Assembly (NCBI GenBank): GCA_046155505.1
Contig: JBJXFK010000199.1
Span: 1-20,149 of the forward strand
Direction: 5' to 3'
Origin: JBJXFK01 sp046155505
GTDB lineage: Bacteria > Planctomycetota > Phycisphaerae > UBA1845 > Fen-1342
DNA length: 20,149 nt
A program made the translations under genes and the position numbers. Numbering within the stretch: the first letter of the stretch is position 1; each line of letters begins with the position of its first letter. The notes beneath the pieces are model-generated. The model was not told the DNA's origin. It was given only the letters and a program-made list of their open reading frames with translations, and made no database searches. Of this stretch, positions 7,633 to 15,896 are shown piece after piece.

Positions 7633-8546
7633 GCCTCCAACTGCTCCGCAATGCTGTCGGCGATCAGCGAGTACACGCGGCTCGGAATCACATCGACCTT
7701 GAGGATCGTGGCAAACTCGCCGATGTCCTGCTCGATCTTCTTGAGCACATGTTTCAGCACGACTGAGTCGAGCCCGACCAGCGACATTGCGTCCTGGCAG
7801 CGTGAGCCGATCGACTTCTTGTCGGGCGCTTCGCACAGTAGCTGCGCGATCTGTCCCGCGCCGTTGAGCACGCCCGCCAGTTGCGCGGCGCGCTCGCCGA
7901 GATTGGGCCGCGTCGTGTCGTGCGAGTGGCGAATCGCCTGCACCATGTCTTCGGGCAGATTCCATTTTTGCAACGCCGCGGCGCTCACCTCGGCATGCGT
8001 GATGCCGAGCGTCTGGAGTTCCTTTTCGAGGAAGTGCGCGCCTTGTTGCGGCGCATACGCGGCGGCGACGGCTTTGTATTTGTCGGGCAGCGCGCGAGAC
8101 AGAATCACCACGCCGACGTCGCAGAGCAGGCCGCCCATGAACGCAATGTCGCGTTGTCCGGGCGCGACGTGATCCGCGAAGTGCGCCGAGAGCACGCCGG
8201 TCGCCAGCGATCGCCGCCAGTAGTAGCTCGGGTCGATGATCTGGTTGTTTCCGCCGCTGAGCTTGTCGACCATGCAGCGGCCGATCACGAGCGTACGCAC
8301 GCGGCGAATGCCGAGCAGGGTGAGCGCCTGTCCGAGCGTCGCGATTTTTCGGACAACGCCGAACATGGCCGAGTTGGCCAGACGAAGAATGTCCGACGAC
8401 ACGCCGGGGTCGGTGCTGAGCAGTTTGACCACGTCGTCCTGCTTGAAATTTTCGTCGCGCGTGATTTCGAGCAAACGGGTGACGATCTGCGGCGGCGAGG
8501 GGATCGCGTCGGTACGTTCGATCGCGCTGAGGACTTGGGAATTCAC
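7617..8546 (-). CDS. HDOD domain signalling protein
   Basis: A 309-aa protein dominated by an HDOD domain (about 10-205), a catalytically degenerate relative of HD hydrolases common in bacterial signal transduction. Seen: IPSPPQIVTRLLEITRD, LLSTDPGVSSDILRLANSAMFG, IATLGQALTLLGIRRVRTLVIG and FMGGLLCDVGVVIL. These match the family, and the HD metal dyad is absent. No second domain is recognisable after about 210; that part is helical. The start is a GTG at 8546 with TGAGGT 7-8 nt upstream; a nearby ATG is out of frame. It is transcribed divergently from the che cluster with 415 nt between them, so shared regulation or a function in the same pathway is possible. The last codons and the stop lie inside a heptamer repeat, so the extreme C-terminus may be repeat-derived. 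Confidence 0.9.
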   Translation of the reverse strand: MNSQVLSAIERTDAIPSPPQIVTRLLEITRDENFKQDDVVKLLSTDPGVSSDILRLANSAMFGVVRKIATLGQALTLLGIRRVRTLVIGRCMVDKLSGGNNQIIDPSYYWRRSLATGVLSAHFADHVAPGQRDIAFMGGLLCDVGVVILSRALPDKYKAVAAAYAPQQGAHFLEKELQTLGITHAEVSAAALQKWNLPEDMVQAIRHSHDTTRPNLGERAAQLAGVLNGAGQIAQLLCEAPDKKSIGSRCQDAMSLVGLDSVVLKHVLKKIEQDIGEFATILKVDVIPSRVYSLIADSIAEQLEAVPSA

Positions 8547-8961
8547 AATTTGACCTCACATTGTCGGGAGCGACACGTTATCCGACCTGCGCCGCATTCC
8601 GACTCGACTCTTTCGACGATGAGACCAGTTTCAGGGTGAGGAATTCGGTCGGCGGGCGCGGGTGTTGCGCTTTCGCGCTACGCGGAGCGCGAATGACGCG
8701 GGCGACATGCCACGTTGGTCGGACGAGTGATTGCGTGTGTCGCGCCGCTTCGACATTGCTTGCAAAATCGCCGCTCGGCGGGTCGGAAACCGCTCACACA
8801 GAAAGCTCGCAGTCGCACTGCTGAAAATATTTCGAGGCCCGACTTGCACCGATACAACGCATGGCGGCAGTCGATGCGCACGCACGCAGCGACCTGTCGC
8901 GCCGCCGATGGGTCGACCGCGCGCCGGGCGCGTCGCGGCGAGAAAGGACTGAGGAACACGA
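8547..8961. other. Divergent intergenic region between HDOD gene and cheW
   Basis: A 415-nt region that must hold promoters for the HDOD gene (minus) and the che cluster (plus). I see a perfect inverted repeat at 8672-8693 and an AT-rich spot near 8821-8832 (GAAAATATTTC). I see no promoter matching sigma-70, sigma-28 or sigma-54 consensus well enough to call. Several frames stay open here because of the high GC content, but none has a recognisable product. Confidence 0.5.
8672..8693. repeat. Perfect 8-bp inverted repeat in the divergent promoter region
   Basis: TTCGCGCT (8672-8679) and AGCGCGAA (8686-8693) pair perfectly around a 6-nt loop, ACGCGG. It lies between divergent promoters and could be an operator for a dimeric regulator or an RNA hairpin. 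No T-tract follows it on either strand. Confidence 0.5.
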
Positions 8962-9495
8962 ATGAGCACGACTTTCGCTCCCCCTGCCAAATCGCCGGCC
9001 AAGGCCGCCGCTTCGCCCGTCGAGGCGCCGCGCAGCGGCTCCAGCGGCGCGCCGACGGACGTCTCACAAATTGTGAGCTTCCGCCTGGCGAACGAGGAGT
9101 ACGGCGTCGACATCATGCGGGCCCAGGAAATCATCATGATGGGCCAGATCACGCGCATGCCCGAGGTGCCGGACTTTATCTGCGGGTTGATCAACCTGCG
9201 CGGGCACGTCATTCCGATCGTGGACCTGCGCAAGCGGTTCAGTCTGCCGACCAAGGACAACGATGAGCACACGCGCATCATCGTGGTCAACGTGCGCAGC
9301 AAGACAATCGGCATCGTGGTGGACGCGGTGACCGAGGTGTTGCGGATCAACTCGGACCAGATCGAACCGCCTCCGACCAGCGTGACGGGCATCGATCACG
9401 ACTATATCCGCGGCCTGGTCAAGCTCGAGAACAAGCTGCTGATCCTGCTGAACATCGAGCGCATCCTGTCGTCGGCCGAAGAAGCCGGCGCGTAG
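8962..9495 (+). CDS. cheW: Chemotaxis coupling protein CheW
   Basis: CheW adaptor of 177 aa that links chemoreceptors to the CheA kinase in the signalling array. The first 35 residues or so are an Ala/Pro/Ser-rich, probably disordered tail. The SH3-like CheW fold covers about 36-172, with VSFRLANEEYGVDI, ITRMPEVPDFICGLINLRG, VIPIVDLRKRF and KTIGIVVDAVTEVLRI; these strands and the NLRG turn are diagnostic. The start ATG has GAGGAA about 8 nt upstream. It opens the che cluster and is followed after 137 nt by the receptor gene, with a heptamer repeat between them. The N-terminal tail is longer than in enteric CheW. Confidence 0.97.
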   Translation: MSTTFAPPAKSPAKAAASPVEAPRSGSSGAPTDVSQIVSFRLANEEYGVDIMRAQEIIMMGQITRMPEVPDFICGLINLRGHVIPIVDLRKRFSLPTKDNDEHTRIIVVNVRSKTIGIVVDAVTEVLRINSDQIEPPPTSVTGIDHDYIRGLVKLENKLLILLNIERILSSAEEAGA

Positions 9496-9498
9496 CGA

Positions 9499-9576
9499 TC
9501 AGGGTTCAGGGTTCAGGATTCAACAGCGTACGAATCACTGAGCACTGAACACTAGGCACTAGACACTAGGCACTTT
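9499..9576. repeat. Heptamer repeat pair between cheW and mcp
   Basis: The left part (9499-9523) is three units of GGTTCAG type. The right part (9532-9576) is a run of heptamers of CACTGAG, CACTGAA and CACTAGG type, ending in six Ts. The two parts are roughly inverted to each other around GAATC/GATTC, with a shift of one base, so the palindrome is poorer than at 7081. The T-run after the repeat could give weak 3'-end function. Confidence 0.7.
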
Positions 9577-9632
9577 TTTCGTGACTCATTCAAACTCAAC
9601 CAACCCCCACGGGGCTTTCAGGAACAACGGCA

Positions 9633-11852
9633 ATGGCTAACAATTCGTTCAAAAGCACGACCATCAATCGATTTCAGACGTTCAGCGCCAACACGGCCGA
9701 CACCGAGGCGTTTGCAAAGCTGCGGGCCGTCGTCGACGGCCTCGGCACCAACGTCTTCATTGGCGACAAGGACCAGAATCTGGTCTACATGAATACCCGC
9801 GCCGAAGAGACGCTGCGCGAGATCGAGGACATCGTCCAGCTGGAGCTCGGCCTCTCGGTTGACGAGTTGGTCGGCGGCCCGCTCGATCGCTTTCACGGCG
9901 ATCGCGCCAAGGAAATTCGCAAGATTCTCAGCAACCCAAAAAACCTGCCACTCAAGACCGACATCAAGCTCGGCAAGCTGACGCTCGATCTCGAAGTCAA
10001 TGGCGTGTTCAACGAGCAGGGCGAGTACGTCGGCCAGGTCGTCAACTGGTCGGACGCCACCGCGACGCGCGAGACCGAGTCTAAGAACACGGTCGCGGGA
10101 AATCAGCTCAAGGCGATCAGTGACGCGCAGGCCGTGATCGAGTTCCAGCTCGACGGCACGATCATTACGTGCAATGACAACTTGCTGAGCGCGATGGGAT
10201 ATCGCATGGAAGAGATCAAGGGCCAGCACCACAGCATGTTCGCCAGTGAAGAGTATCGCCGCAGCTCGGAATATAAGGAGTTCTGGGCCAAGCTGAATCG
10301 CGGCGAGAATCAGGTGGGCGAGTTCCAGCGCTTCGCCAAGGGCGGGCGCGAGATCTGGATTCAAGCCTCGTACAACCCCATCGCCGACGGCAATGGCAAG
10401 CTCTTTAAGGTCGTTAAGTACGCGATGGACATCACGGCCCAGGTGAAGTCCCGCGCGGAGGCGGCCAAGAAGACCGCGATGGTCGAGAACGCGCCGATCA
10501 ACATCATGCTCGCGGATAAAGATTTGAACATCATCTACGCCAACCCGGCGACGGTGAAGAACCTCCAGCCGCTGCAACACCTGCTGCCGGTGCCGCTCGA
10601 TCGCGTCGTGGGCAGCAACGTGGACATCTTCCACAAGGATCCGTCGTATCAGCGCAAGGTGCTCGGCAACCCGCGCAACTTCCCGCACCGGGCGAACATC
10701 CAGCTCGGCGACCAGACGCTCGATCTGCTCGTCTCGGGCATCTACGACGACAAGGGCGACTACATGGGCCCGATGGTCACGTGGGAAAACATCACCAGCC
10801 GCCTCAAGCTCGAAGAGGACGGCCGCCGGTTGCAGGAAGAGTCGCAGCGCACCGCGAACGAACTCAAGGAAAAGGTCGATCGCCTGCTCGCGGCCGTTCA
10901 AACTGCCGCCTCGGGCGACCTGACCACCGAAGTCACCGTCAAGGGCAGCGACGCGATCGGTCAGCTCGGCGAAGGCCTCGAGCGCATGATCCTCTCGCTG
11001 CGTGAAGTCATTCAGCAGATCAAGGAAGCCGCCGAGCAGTTCGCCGAAGGTGCGCGCGTCGTGTCCGAAGGCAGCACTTCACTGTCCGAGGGCGCCCAGA
11101 CGCAGAGCGCCAACGTCGAGCAGATGTCGGCCAGCATCCAGTCGCTCAACAAGATGATCGAAGCGGTCGCCGAGAACGCGAAGTCGGCCAACGCCACCGC
11201 CAAGGAAACCACCAAGCGAGCCGAAGACGGCGGCGCGGCGGTCGAGAAGAACGTCGAAGCGATGAAGCTGATCGACAAGTCGTCGGAGCAGATCGGCGAG
11301 ATCATCGGCGTCATCAGCGAGATCGCCAGCCAGACCAACCTGCTGGCTCTCAACGCCGCCATCGAGGCCGCCCGTGCCGGCGAGCACGGTTTGGGCTTCG
11401 CGGTTGTGGCCGACGAAGTCCGCAAGCTGGCCGAGCGTTCGAGCGAGGCGGCCAAGGAAATCGCCGGCCTCATCAAGGAAAGCACGCAGCGCGTCAAGGA
11501 AGGTGCGGCACTCAGCCAGCAGACCGGCGACGCGCTCAAGAAGATCATCGAGGGCGTGGAGAACACCGCCACCGGTATCTCGGGCATCGCCAACGCCACC
11601 GAAGAGCAGGCCCAGACCGCTCGCGAAGTCGCGACCGGCATCCAGAACGTCGCCAGCGTGACCGAAAACAACGCATCGGCGGCCGAAGAGATGTCCGGCT
11701 CGGCGGAAGAGCTGTCAGGCCAGGCTCAGCAGCTCCGCGAACTGGTCGGCCAGTTCAACGTCGGCACCGGCGTCGGCAACGGCGAAGGCCGCACCGCGAC
11801 GGCGACCGCGACCAAGGCCCCGGCCAAGACCGGCAAGGGAGGTAAGAAGTAA
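9633..11852 (+). CDS. Soluble methyl-accepting chemotaxis protein with three PAS domains
   Basis: Cytoplasmic chemoreceptor of 739 aa. There is no signal peptide or membrane helix, so it senses an internal cue. Domains: PAS-like 1 (about 25-145), a PAS with PAC motif (about 150-275), PAS-like 3 (about 280-400), a HAMP-like linker (about 418-465, SGDLTTEV), and the MCP signalling coiled coil (about 466-715). The hairpin tip is EIASQTNLLALNAAIEAARA (about 563-582). Candidate methylation sites fit the A/S-A/S-x-x-E/Q-E/Q pattern at E496/Q497, E685/E686 and E692/E693. Q497 would need deamidation, consistent with cheD in the cluster. PAS-like 1 and 3 are similar to each other (both have a GD/AD-KDxN start and an FH...NP.N(L/F)P motif) and look duplicated. 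The Lys-rich C-terminus lacks a CheR/CheB-tethering pentapeptide. AGGA lies about 10 nt upstream of the ATG. Confidence 0.95.
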   Translation: MANNSFKSTTINRFQTFSANTADTEAFAKLRAVVDGLGTNVFIGDKDQNLVYMNTRAEETLREIEDIVQLELGLSVDELVGGPLDRFHGDRAKEIRKILSNPKNLPLKTDIKLGKLTLDLEVNGVFNEQGEYVGQVVNWSDATATRETESKNTVAGNQLKAISDAQAVIEFQLDGTIITCNDNLLSAMGYRMEEIKGQHHSMFASEEYRRSSEYKEFWAKLNRGENQVGEFQRFAKGGREIWIQASYNPIADGNGKLFKVVKYAMDITAQVKSRAEAAKKTAMVENAPINIMLADKDLNIIYANPATVKNLQPLQHLLPVPLDRVVGSNVDIFHKDPSYQRKVLGNPRNFPHRANIQLGDQTLDLLVSGIYDDKGDYMGPMVTWENITSRLKLEEDGRRLQEESQRTANELKEKVDRLLAAVQTAASGDLTTEVTVKGSDAIGQLGEGLERMILSLREVIQQIKEAAEQFAEGARVVSEGSTSLSEGAQTQSANVEQMSASIQSLNKMIEAVAENAKSANATAKETTKRAEDGGAAVEKNVEAMKLIDKSSEQIGEIIGVISEIASQTNLLALNAAIEAARAGEHGLGFAVVADEVRKLAERSSEAAKEIAGLIKESTQRVKEGAALSQQTGDALKKIIEGVENTATGISGIANATEEQAQTAREVATGIQNVASVTENNASAAEEMSGSAEELSGQAQQLRELVGQFNVGTGVGNGEGRTATATATKAPAKTGKGGKK

Positions 11853-12021
11853 CGAGTAGCGAATAGCGAGTAGCGAGTAGCGAGTTAAAGACGCGCCCAG
11901 CGGCGCGTTTTCTTCTCTCGCTCGCGATTGTTGCTCTGCGTAATTCGAAGGAGCGAGCGGCGAGTTCGGAATCAGACGTTGAGCTGTGTTCTGTAACTCG
12001 CTACTCGCTCCTCGCTACTCG
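11853..12021. repeat. GCGAGTA heptamer palindrome enclosing a terminator
   Basis: The left arm (11853-11886) is five tandem GCGAGTA-type heptamers starting right after the mcp stop codon. The right arm (11995-12021) is the inverted form. Left positions 11860-11886 pair with the right arm at 25 of 27 positions. The 108-nt interior holds the mcp terminator and more GCGAG words. The right arm ends just before the cheR ribosome-binding site. Confidence 0.85.
11891..11917 (+). terminator. Rho-independent terminator after mcp
   Basis: ACGCGCC (11891-11897), a CAGC tetraloop and GGCGCGT (11902-11908) form a perfect 7-bp stem followed by TTTTCTTCT. It lies 38 nt after the mcp stop codon, inside the larger GCGAGTA palindrome. 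It should stop or attenuate transcription between mcp and cheR. Confidence 0.8.
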
Positions 12022-12039
12022 ATCCTCTGAGGAACAGCA

Positions 12040-12900
12040 GTGGACCTAATCAAACTCTCTCCCGAGCAGTTCAAACGCTTCGCCAAGCTAGTCTATGACC
12101 GTACCGGCATCGACCTGCCCGAAGCGAAACAAACGCTGCTCGCCAATCGTCTTCGTCGTCGCCTGCGCGCGCTGAACCTGGCGTCGTTCGACGACTACTA
12201 CAAACTGATGTGCGAGCCGGCGGGCTGCGAGGAAGAGCTGCCGAATTTCCTCTCCGCCGTCACGACGAATGAAACGTATTTCTTCCGCAACTCGCGCCTG
12301 TGGGAAATGTTCCGCAAGGGGTGGATCCCGCAGTTCGTCGAGCAAAAGAAGGGCAAGGCGCGCACATTCCGCCTGTGGAGCGCCGCGGCCAGCAGCGGCG
12401 AAGAGGCGTACACCGCGGCGATTGTGCTGCGCGAGAGCCTGCCCGAGCCGAACTCCTGGCAGGTGCAGATCATCGGCACCGACATCAGCAAGAACGTACT
12501 CGATAAGGCCAAGGAAGGCGTCTACAACGACTATGCCGTTTCGCAGATGCCGCGCGAGCAGGTGTTGCGCTGGTTCGAGCTGGAGAACGGCAACTTTCGC
12601 GTAAAGGACGAGGCCAAGAAGCTGGTGAAATTCCAGTTTCACAACCTGCGCGAGTCGCTTGCCCAACCGGGATTTGACGTCGTGCTGCTGCGTAACGTGT
12701 TGATGTACTTCGACACGCCCATGAAGCAGGCGACGCTCAAAAACGTGCAAGCGGGCGTCGCACCGGGTGGCTTGCTGTTCGTCGGCGATGTCGATCCGGT
12801 GCGCGTTTCGTCGGAACTGCGCGAAGCGATCACGCTCGAAGAAGGTCCGCCGGGCGTGTACCTGCGACCCGCGGCGCAAAAGGTCGGCATCGGAAAATAG
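12040..12900 (+). CDS. cheR: Chemotaxis protein methyltransferase CheR
   Basis: SAM-dependent methyltransferase of 286 aa that methylates receptor glutamates, working against demethylation to give adaptation. The N-terminal helical CheR domain (about 5-60, FAKLVYDRTGIDL) is followed by the Rossmann-type catalytic domain. SAASSGEE (about 115-122) is the SAM-binding loop, equivalent to the usual CSTGEE, with GTDIS (146-150) and the RNVLMYF motif (218-224). No C-terminal TPR is present. The start is a GTG preceded by TGAGGAA. The gene follows the mcp terminator and the GCGAGTA palindrome, so its expression may come from read-through or a separate promoter within 11918-11994. Its partner methylesterase cheB is not in the window. 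Confidence 0.97.
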   Translation: MDLIKLSPEQFKRFAKLVYDRTGIDLPEAKQTLLANRLRRRLRALNLASFDDYYKLMCEPAGCEEELPNFLSAVTTNETYFFRNSRLWEMFRKGWIPQFVEQKKGKARTFRLWSAAASSGEEAYTAAIVLRESLPEPNSWQVQIIGTDISKNVLDKAKEGVYNDYAVSQMPREQVLRWFELENGNFRVKDEAKKLVKFQFHNLRESLAQPGFDVVLLRNVLMYFDTPMKQATLKNVQAGVAPGGLLFVGDVDPVRVSSELREAITLEEGPPGVYLRPAAQKVGIGK

Positions 12901-12905
12901 CGGGG

Positions 12906-13021
12906 GAGTGCAAAGTGAAAAGTTCAGAGTGCAAAGTGAATGCGAAGACCGGCAACCGTGCTCGACTCCGACACTTTGAATTGTGAACTTTGCACTTTGA
13001 ACTTGACACGTTTCACTCTCC
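12906..13021 (+). repeat. GTGCAAAGT-type inverted repeat between cheR and cheA
   Basis: Words of GTGCAAAGTGA and AGTTCAGAGTGC type (12906-12947) are repeated inverted at 12972-13021. The best core is 12921-12937 against 12987-13003, pairing at 16 of 17 positions. The single mismatch is a G-U pair in plus-strand RNA. It has the same arrangement as the mcp-cheR palindrome but uses different words. There is no T-tract. Confidence 0.75.
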
Positions 13022-13046
13022 ATAACAACGAAGTTGGGAATCGCAC

Positions 13047-15860
13047 ATGAGCGATCATATTGAAGTCAGCCCCGATCTAATGGCCGGGTTCCTCGACGAG
13101 GCCCCGGAATACCTGCGCATGCTTGAAGAAGGCTTGCTCGCCTTCGACGAGCAGGTCGCCGACGGACCCGTCGGCCTGCGTACGCCGCAGGATCAGGAAC
13201 GCATGAACGAGATGTTCCGCGCCGCCCATTCGCTCAAGGGCGTGTCGGCCTCGCTCGGGTTCAAGAAAATCCGCGATCTCACGCACATCATGGAGTCGCT
13301 GTTCGATCAGTTGCGCTACGGCAAGCGCGAGCTGGACGCGCCGAGCGTCGAGATTCTGCTCAAGGTGCTCGATACGCTGCGGGCGCTCGTGCAGGAATTT
13401 GTCACGCCGCCCGATCAGCCGGTCGCCATTCAGGAACAGCTCGCACTGCTGGAAAGCATCATGAACAGCACGCCCACGCCGTCGTCCGCGCCCGCCGATC
13501 AAACCGCTGCGCCGACGCCCGTCGCACCGCAGCAGCCGACGGTGCGCCCGTCGGTCTGCCCGGAAGACCCAGACTTGCTCCGGCGCTTCATCGAGAGCAC
13601 ACTCGAAACAATCGACGAACTGAGCACGTCGCTGCTCAAACTCGAAGAAGCGCCCACCGACGCCGACCTGATCAACGCCATCTTCCGCTGCGCACACAAC
13701 ATCAAGGGTGCCAGCGGCGCGGTCGGTGCGACCGGCATGCATCGCCTGACGCATGACATGGAGAGCGTGCTCGATCGCATTCGCATTGGGCAGCTCGAAC
13801 TCAACGAGAGACTGATCTCGACGTTGCTCACCGCGGTCGATCAACTGCGCGGCGACCTGACGCAGATTAGCGACGGCGGCACCGAAGCGATTTCGTTCGA
13901 AGACGCCCAGCGCACCTTTACTGACTGGATTAGCGGCGTTGCACCCACCGACACCAGCGACGCGCCGACCGCCGCCAAGACCAACGTGTCCGCCGATGCC
14001 GAGGCGGCCGGCGCGACGATCGTCGGCGTCGATTTCCCGCCGGAGTCCAGCGATGCCGCGATCGAGGCGTGCATCATCTACAACCGCATTGGCGAACTGG
14101 GCCGGGTGCTGAAAAGCGTGCCCGACGTCAACGCACTGACGGCTGAGATGAAAGTCACGCACATCGATTACTGGCTGATTACCGACAACGATCCTGACAA
14201 GATCGCCAAAGTCGTGCAGGACTACGCCGTGCTGGCTGTCCAAGTGTCACATGCGACACCCGGACCTGCGACTGTCGCCCCGGTTGCAACGACGAGCGCG
14301 AAACCGACTGCGCCGACCGCTTCGCAGCCGCGCGATGCGGCGCCGAAAGCCGCACCGCCGCCCAGCACCGATGCGGACCAAGGCGATGGCAAGTCCGCCG
14401 CCGGCGCTCCCGCCATGCAAAAGGCCGGTGAGACCCTGCGCGTCGACCTTGAACGTCTCGATCAACTGATGAATCTCAGCGGCGAATTGGTCATTACGAA
14501 GGCCCGCTTTGTGCAGATTGAACGCCGCTTTGCGCCGCTGTTTTCGCGCGGCAACCTCGGCTACCTGGTCGAGGACATCGGCGATCGTCTGCAACGCGTA
14601 CGTGACGACGTGGCCAAGGTACCCGCGACCGGTCCCCAGGCGGCGGTCGTTTCCGATCTAAGCGACGCGATGTTGCACCTGGGCCACGACTTCGAAACGG
14701 TCAAGACGCTCGTGCGCGAGTTGCAACACGCCAAGAGCGCGATGCAGGCGTTCAGCGAAGCCGTCCACACGCTGAATCGCACCGCCGAGGGCATTCAGAA
14801 GCGCATCATGCAAACGCGCATGGTCTCGATCGGCCCGCTGTTTCAGCGCTTCCGCCGCGTGATCCGCGACATCTGCAAAGCGACCAATAAGAAGGTCGAT
14901 CTCGTCCTGCACGGCGAAGCGACCGAGCTGGACAAGCGGATGATCGATGAATTGGTCGATCCGCTGACGCACATGGTGCGCAACAGCGTCGACCACGGAA
15001 TTGAATCGCGCGAGGCGCGCATCAAAGACGGCAAGGCCGAAGCGGGCCGCGTCGAGCTTGATGCGTTCCACCGCGGTCGCCACATCTGCATCCAGATTCG
15101 CGACGACGGTAAGGGCGTCAACGTCGAGGCGATCCGCCGCAAAATCGTCGAGCGCGAACTGGCCTCGCAGGCGCAGGTCGATGCGATGCCCGATACCGAG
15201 GCAATTCAGTACATCTTCAAGCCCGGCTTCTCGACTGCGGAAAAGGTCACCGACCTCAGCGGTCGCGGCATGGGCATGGACATCGTCAAGACCAAGATCG
15301 AGAACATCAACGGCACTGTCACGGTCGAGAGCAATGCGGGCCAGGGCACGGTTGTGACGATTCACCTGCCGCTGACGCTGGCGATCATCAATGCGCTCAT
15401 CGCCCGCATCGGCGCGTGCACATACGCCGTGCCGATGGAGATGGTGACCGAGATCATCACCGTGCCGCGCAGCAGTCTGACGTTCATTCAGCGCAAGCCG
15501 GTGATTCGCGTACGCGATCGCGTCATTCCGGTGACGCTGTTCGAGCAGGTTTACGGCGTGACGCTCGAACAGTTGCAGACCCGCACACGCGCGGCGAGCG
15601 ACATCACCATCATGATCCTCGGCTTCCAAAATGAGCGTCTCGGATTGGTCGTGGATGAGCTGATCGGGCAGGAGGACTGCGTGATCAAGGACATCGCGTC
15701 CAACTATCGCAACGTGCCGGGTGTCGCCGGCGCGTCGATCATGGGCGACGGCTCGGTTTCGCTGATTCTGGACGTTTCAGCCATGATGACCACGCACGCA
15801 CAGGGCGGCGTGGCCAAGGTCGATCACTGGGAACTGCCAAGCGAAGCGGCAACGGTCTGA
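13047..15860 (+). CDS. cheA: Chemotaxis histidine kinase CheA with two HPt domains
   Basis: CheA of 937 aa, longer than the usual 650-700 aa because of an extra HPt and Pro/Ala linkers. Domains: HPt1 (about 5-110, phospho-site His61 in AAHSLKG), HPt2 (about 172-290, His217 in CAHNIKG), a P2-like CheY-binding domain (about 324-403, with ACIIYNRIGELGRVL), an Ala/Pro linker, an extended P3 dimerisation domain (about 462-600), the P4 ATPase with N-box RNSVDHG (N646, H650), G1 DDGKG (686-690) and G2 GRGMGMD (739-745), and a CheW-like P5 (about 785-930). All catalytic motifs are intact. No receiver is fused, so output goes to the separate CheY. The ATG has only a weak ribosome-binding site. The neighbours are cheR upstream and cheC 36 nt downstream. 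Confidence 0.97.
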   Translation: MSDHIEVSPDLMAGFLDEAPEYLRMLEEGLLAFDEQVADGPVGLRTPQDQERMNEMFRAAHSLKGVSASLGFKKIRDLTHIMESLFDQLRYGKRELDAPSVEILLKVLDTLRALVQEFVTPPDQPVAIQEQLALLESIMNSTPTPSSAPADQTAAPTPVAPQQPTVRPSVCPEDPDLLRRFIESTLETIDELSTSLLKLEEAPTDADLINAIFRCAHNIKGASGAVGATGMHRLTHDMESVLDRIRIGQLELNERLISTLLTAVDQLRGDLTQISDGGTEAISFEDAQRTFTDWISGVAPTDTSDAPTAAKTNVSADAEAAGATIVGVDFPPESSDAAIEACIIYNRIGELGRVLKSVPDVNALTAEMKVTHIDYWLITDNDPDKIAKVVQDYAVLAVQVSHATPGPATVAPVATTSAKPTAPTASQPRDAAPKAAPPPSTDADQGDGKSAAGAPAMQKAGETLRVDLERLDQLMNLSGELVITKARFVQIERRFAPLFSRGNLGYLVEDIGDRLQRVRDDVAKVPATGPQAAVVSDLSDAMLHLGHDFETVKTLVRELQHAKSAMQAFSEAVHTLNRTAEGIQKRIMQTRMVSIGPLFQRFRRVIRDICKATNKKVDLVLHGEATELDKRMIDELVDPLTHMVRNSVDHGIESREARIKDGKAEAGRVELDAFHRGRHICIQIRDDGKGVNVEAIRRKIVERELASQAQVDAMPDTEAIQYIFKPGFSTAEKVTDLSGRGMGMDIVKTKIENINGTVTVESNAGQGTVVTIHLPLTLAIINALIARIGACTYAVPMEMVTEIITVPRSSLTFIQRKPVIRVRDRVIPVTLFEQVYGVTLEQLQTRTRAASDITIMILGFQNERLGLVVDELIGQEDCVIKDIASNYRNVPGVAGASIMGDGSVSLILDVSAMMTTHAQGGVAKVDHWELPSEAATV

Positions 15861-15896
15861 TCGCGTCGAGCGACATCGAACGAGAGAGGAAACGAA

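Noticed and set aside
9618..10901. A 427-codon open frame antisense to mcp
   Set aside because: It mirrors the receptor codons: Leu/Val/Arg/Asp-rich with no domain, typical of antisense frames in GC-rich genes. The sense strand encodes a clear chemoreceptor.
13077..14243. A 388-codon open frame antisense to cheA, and a further one at 14658-15629
   Set aside because: The composition is that of a codon shadow, with no ribosome-binding site or family resemblance, and cheA is certain on the other strand.
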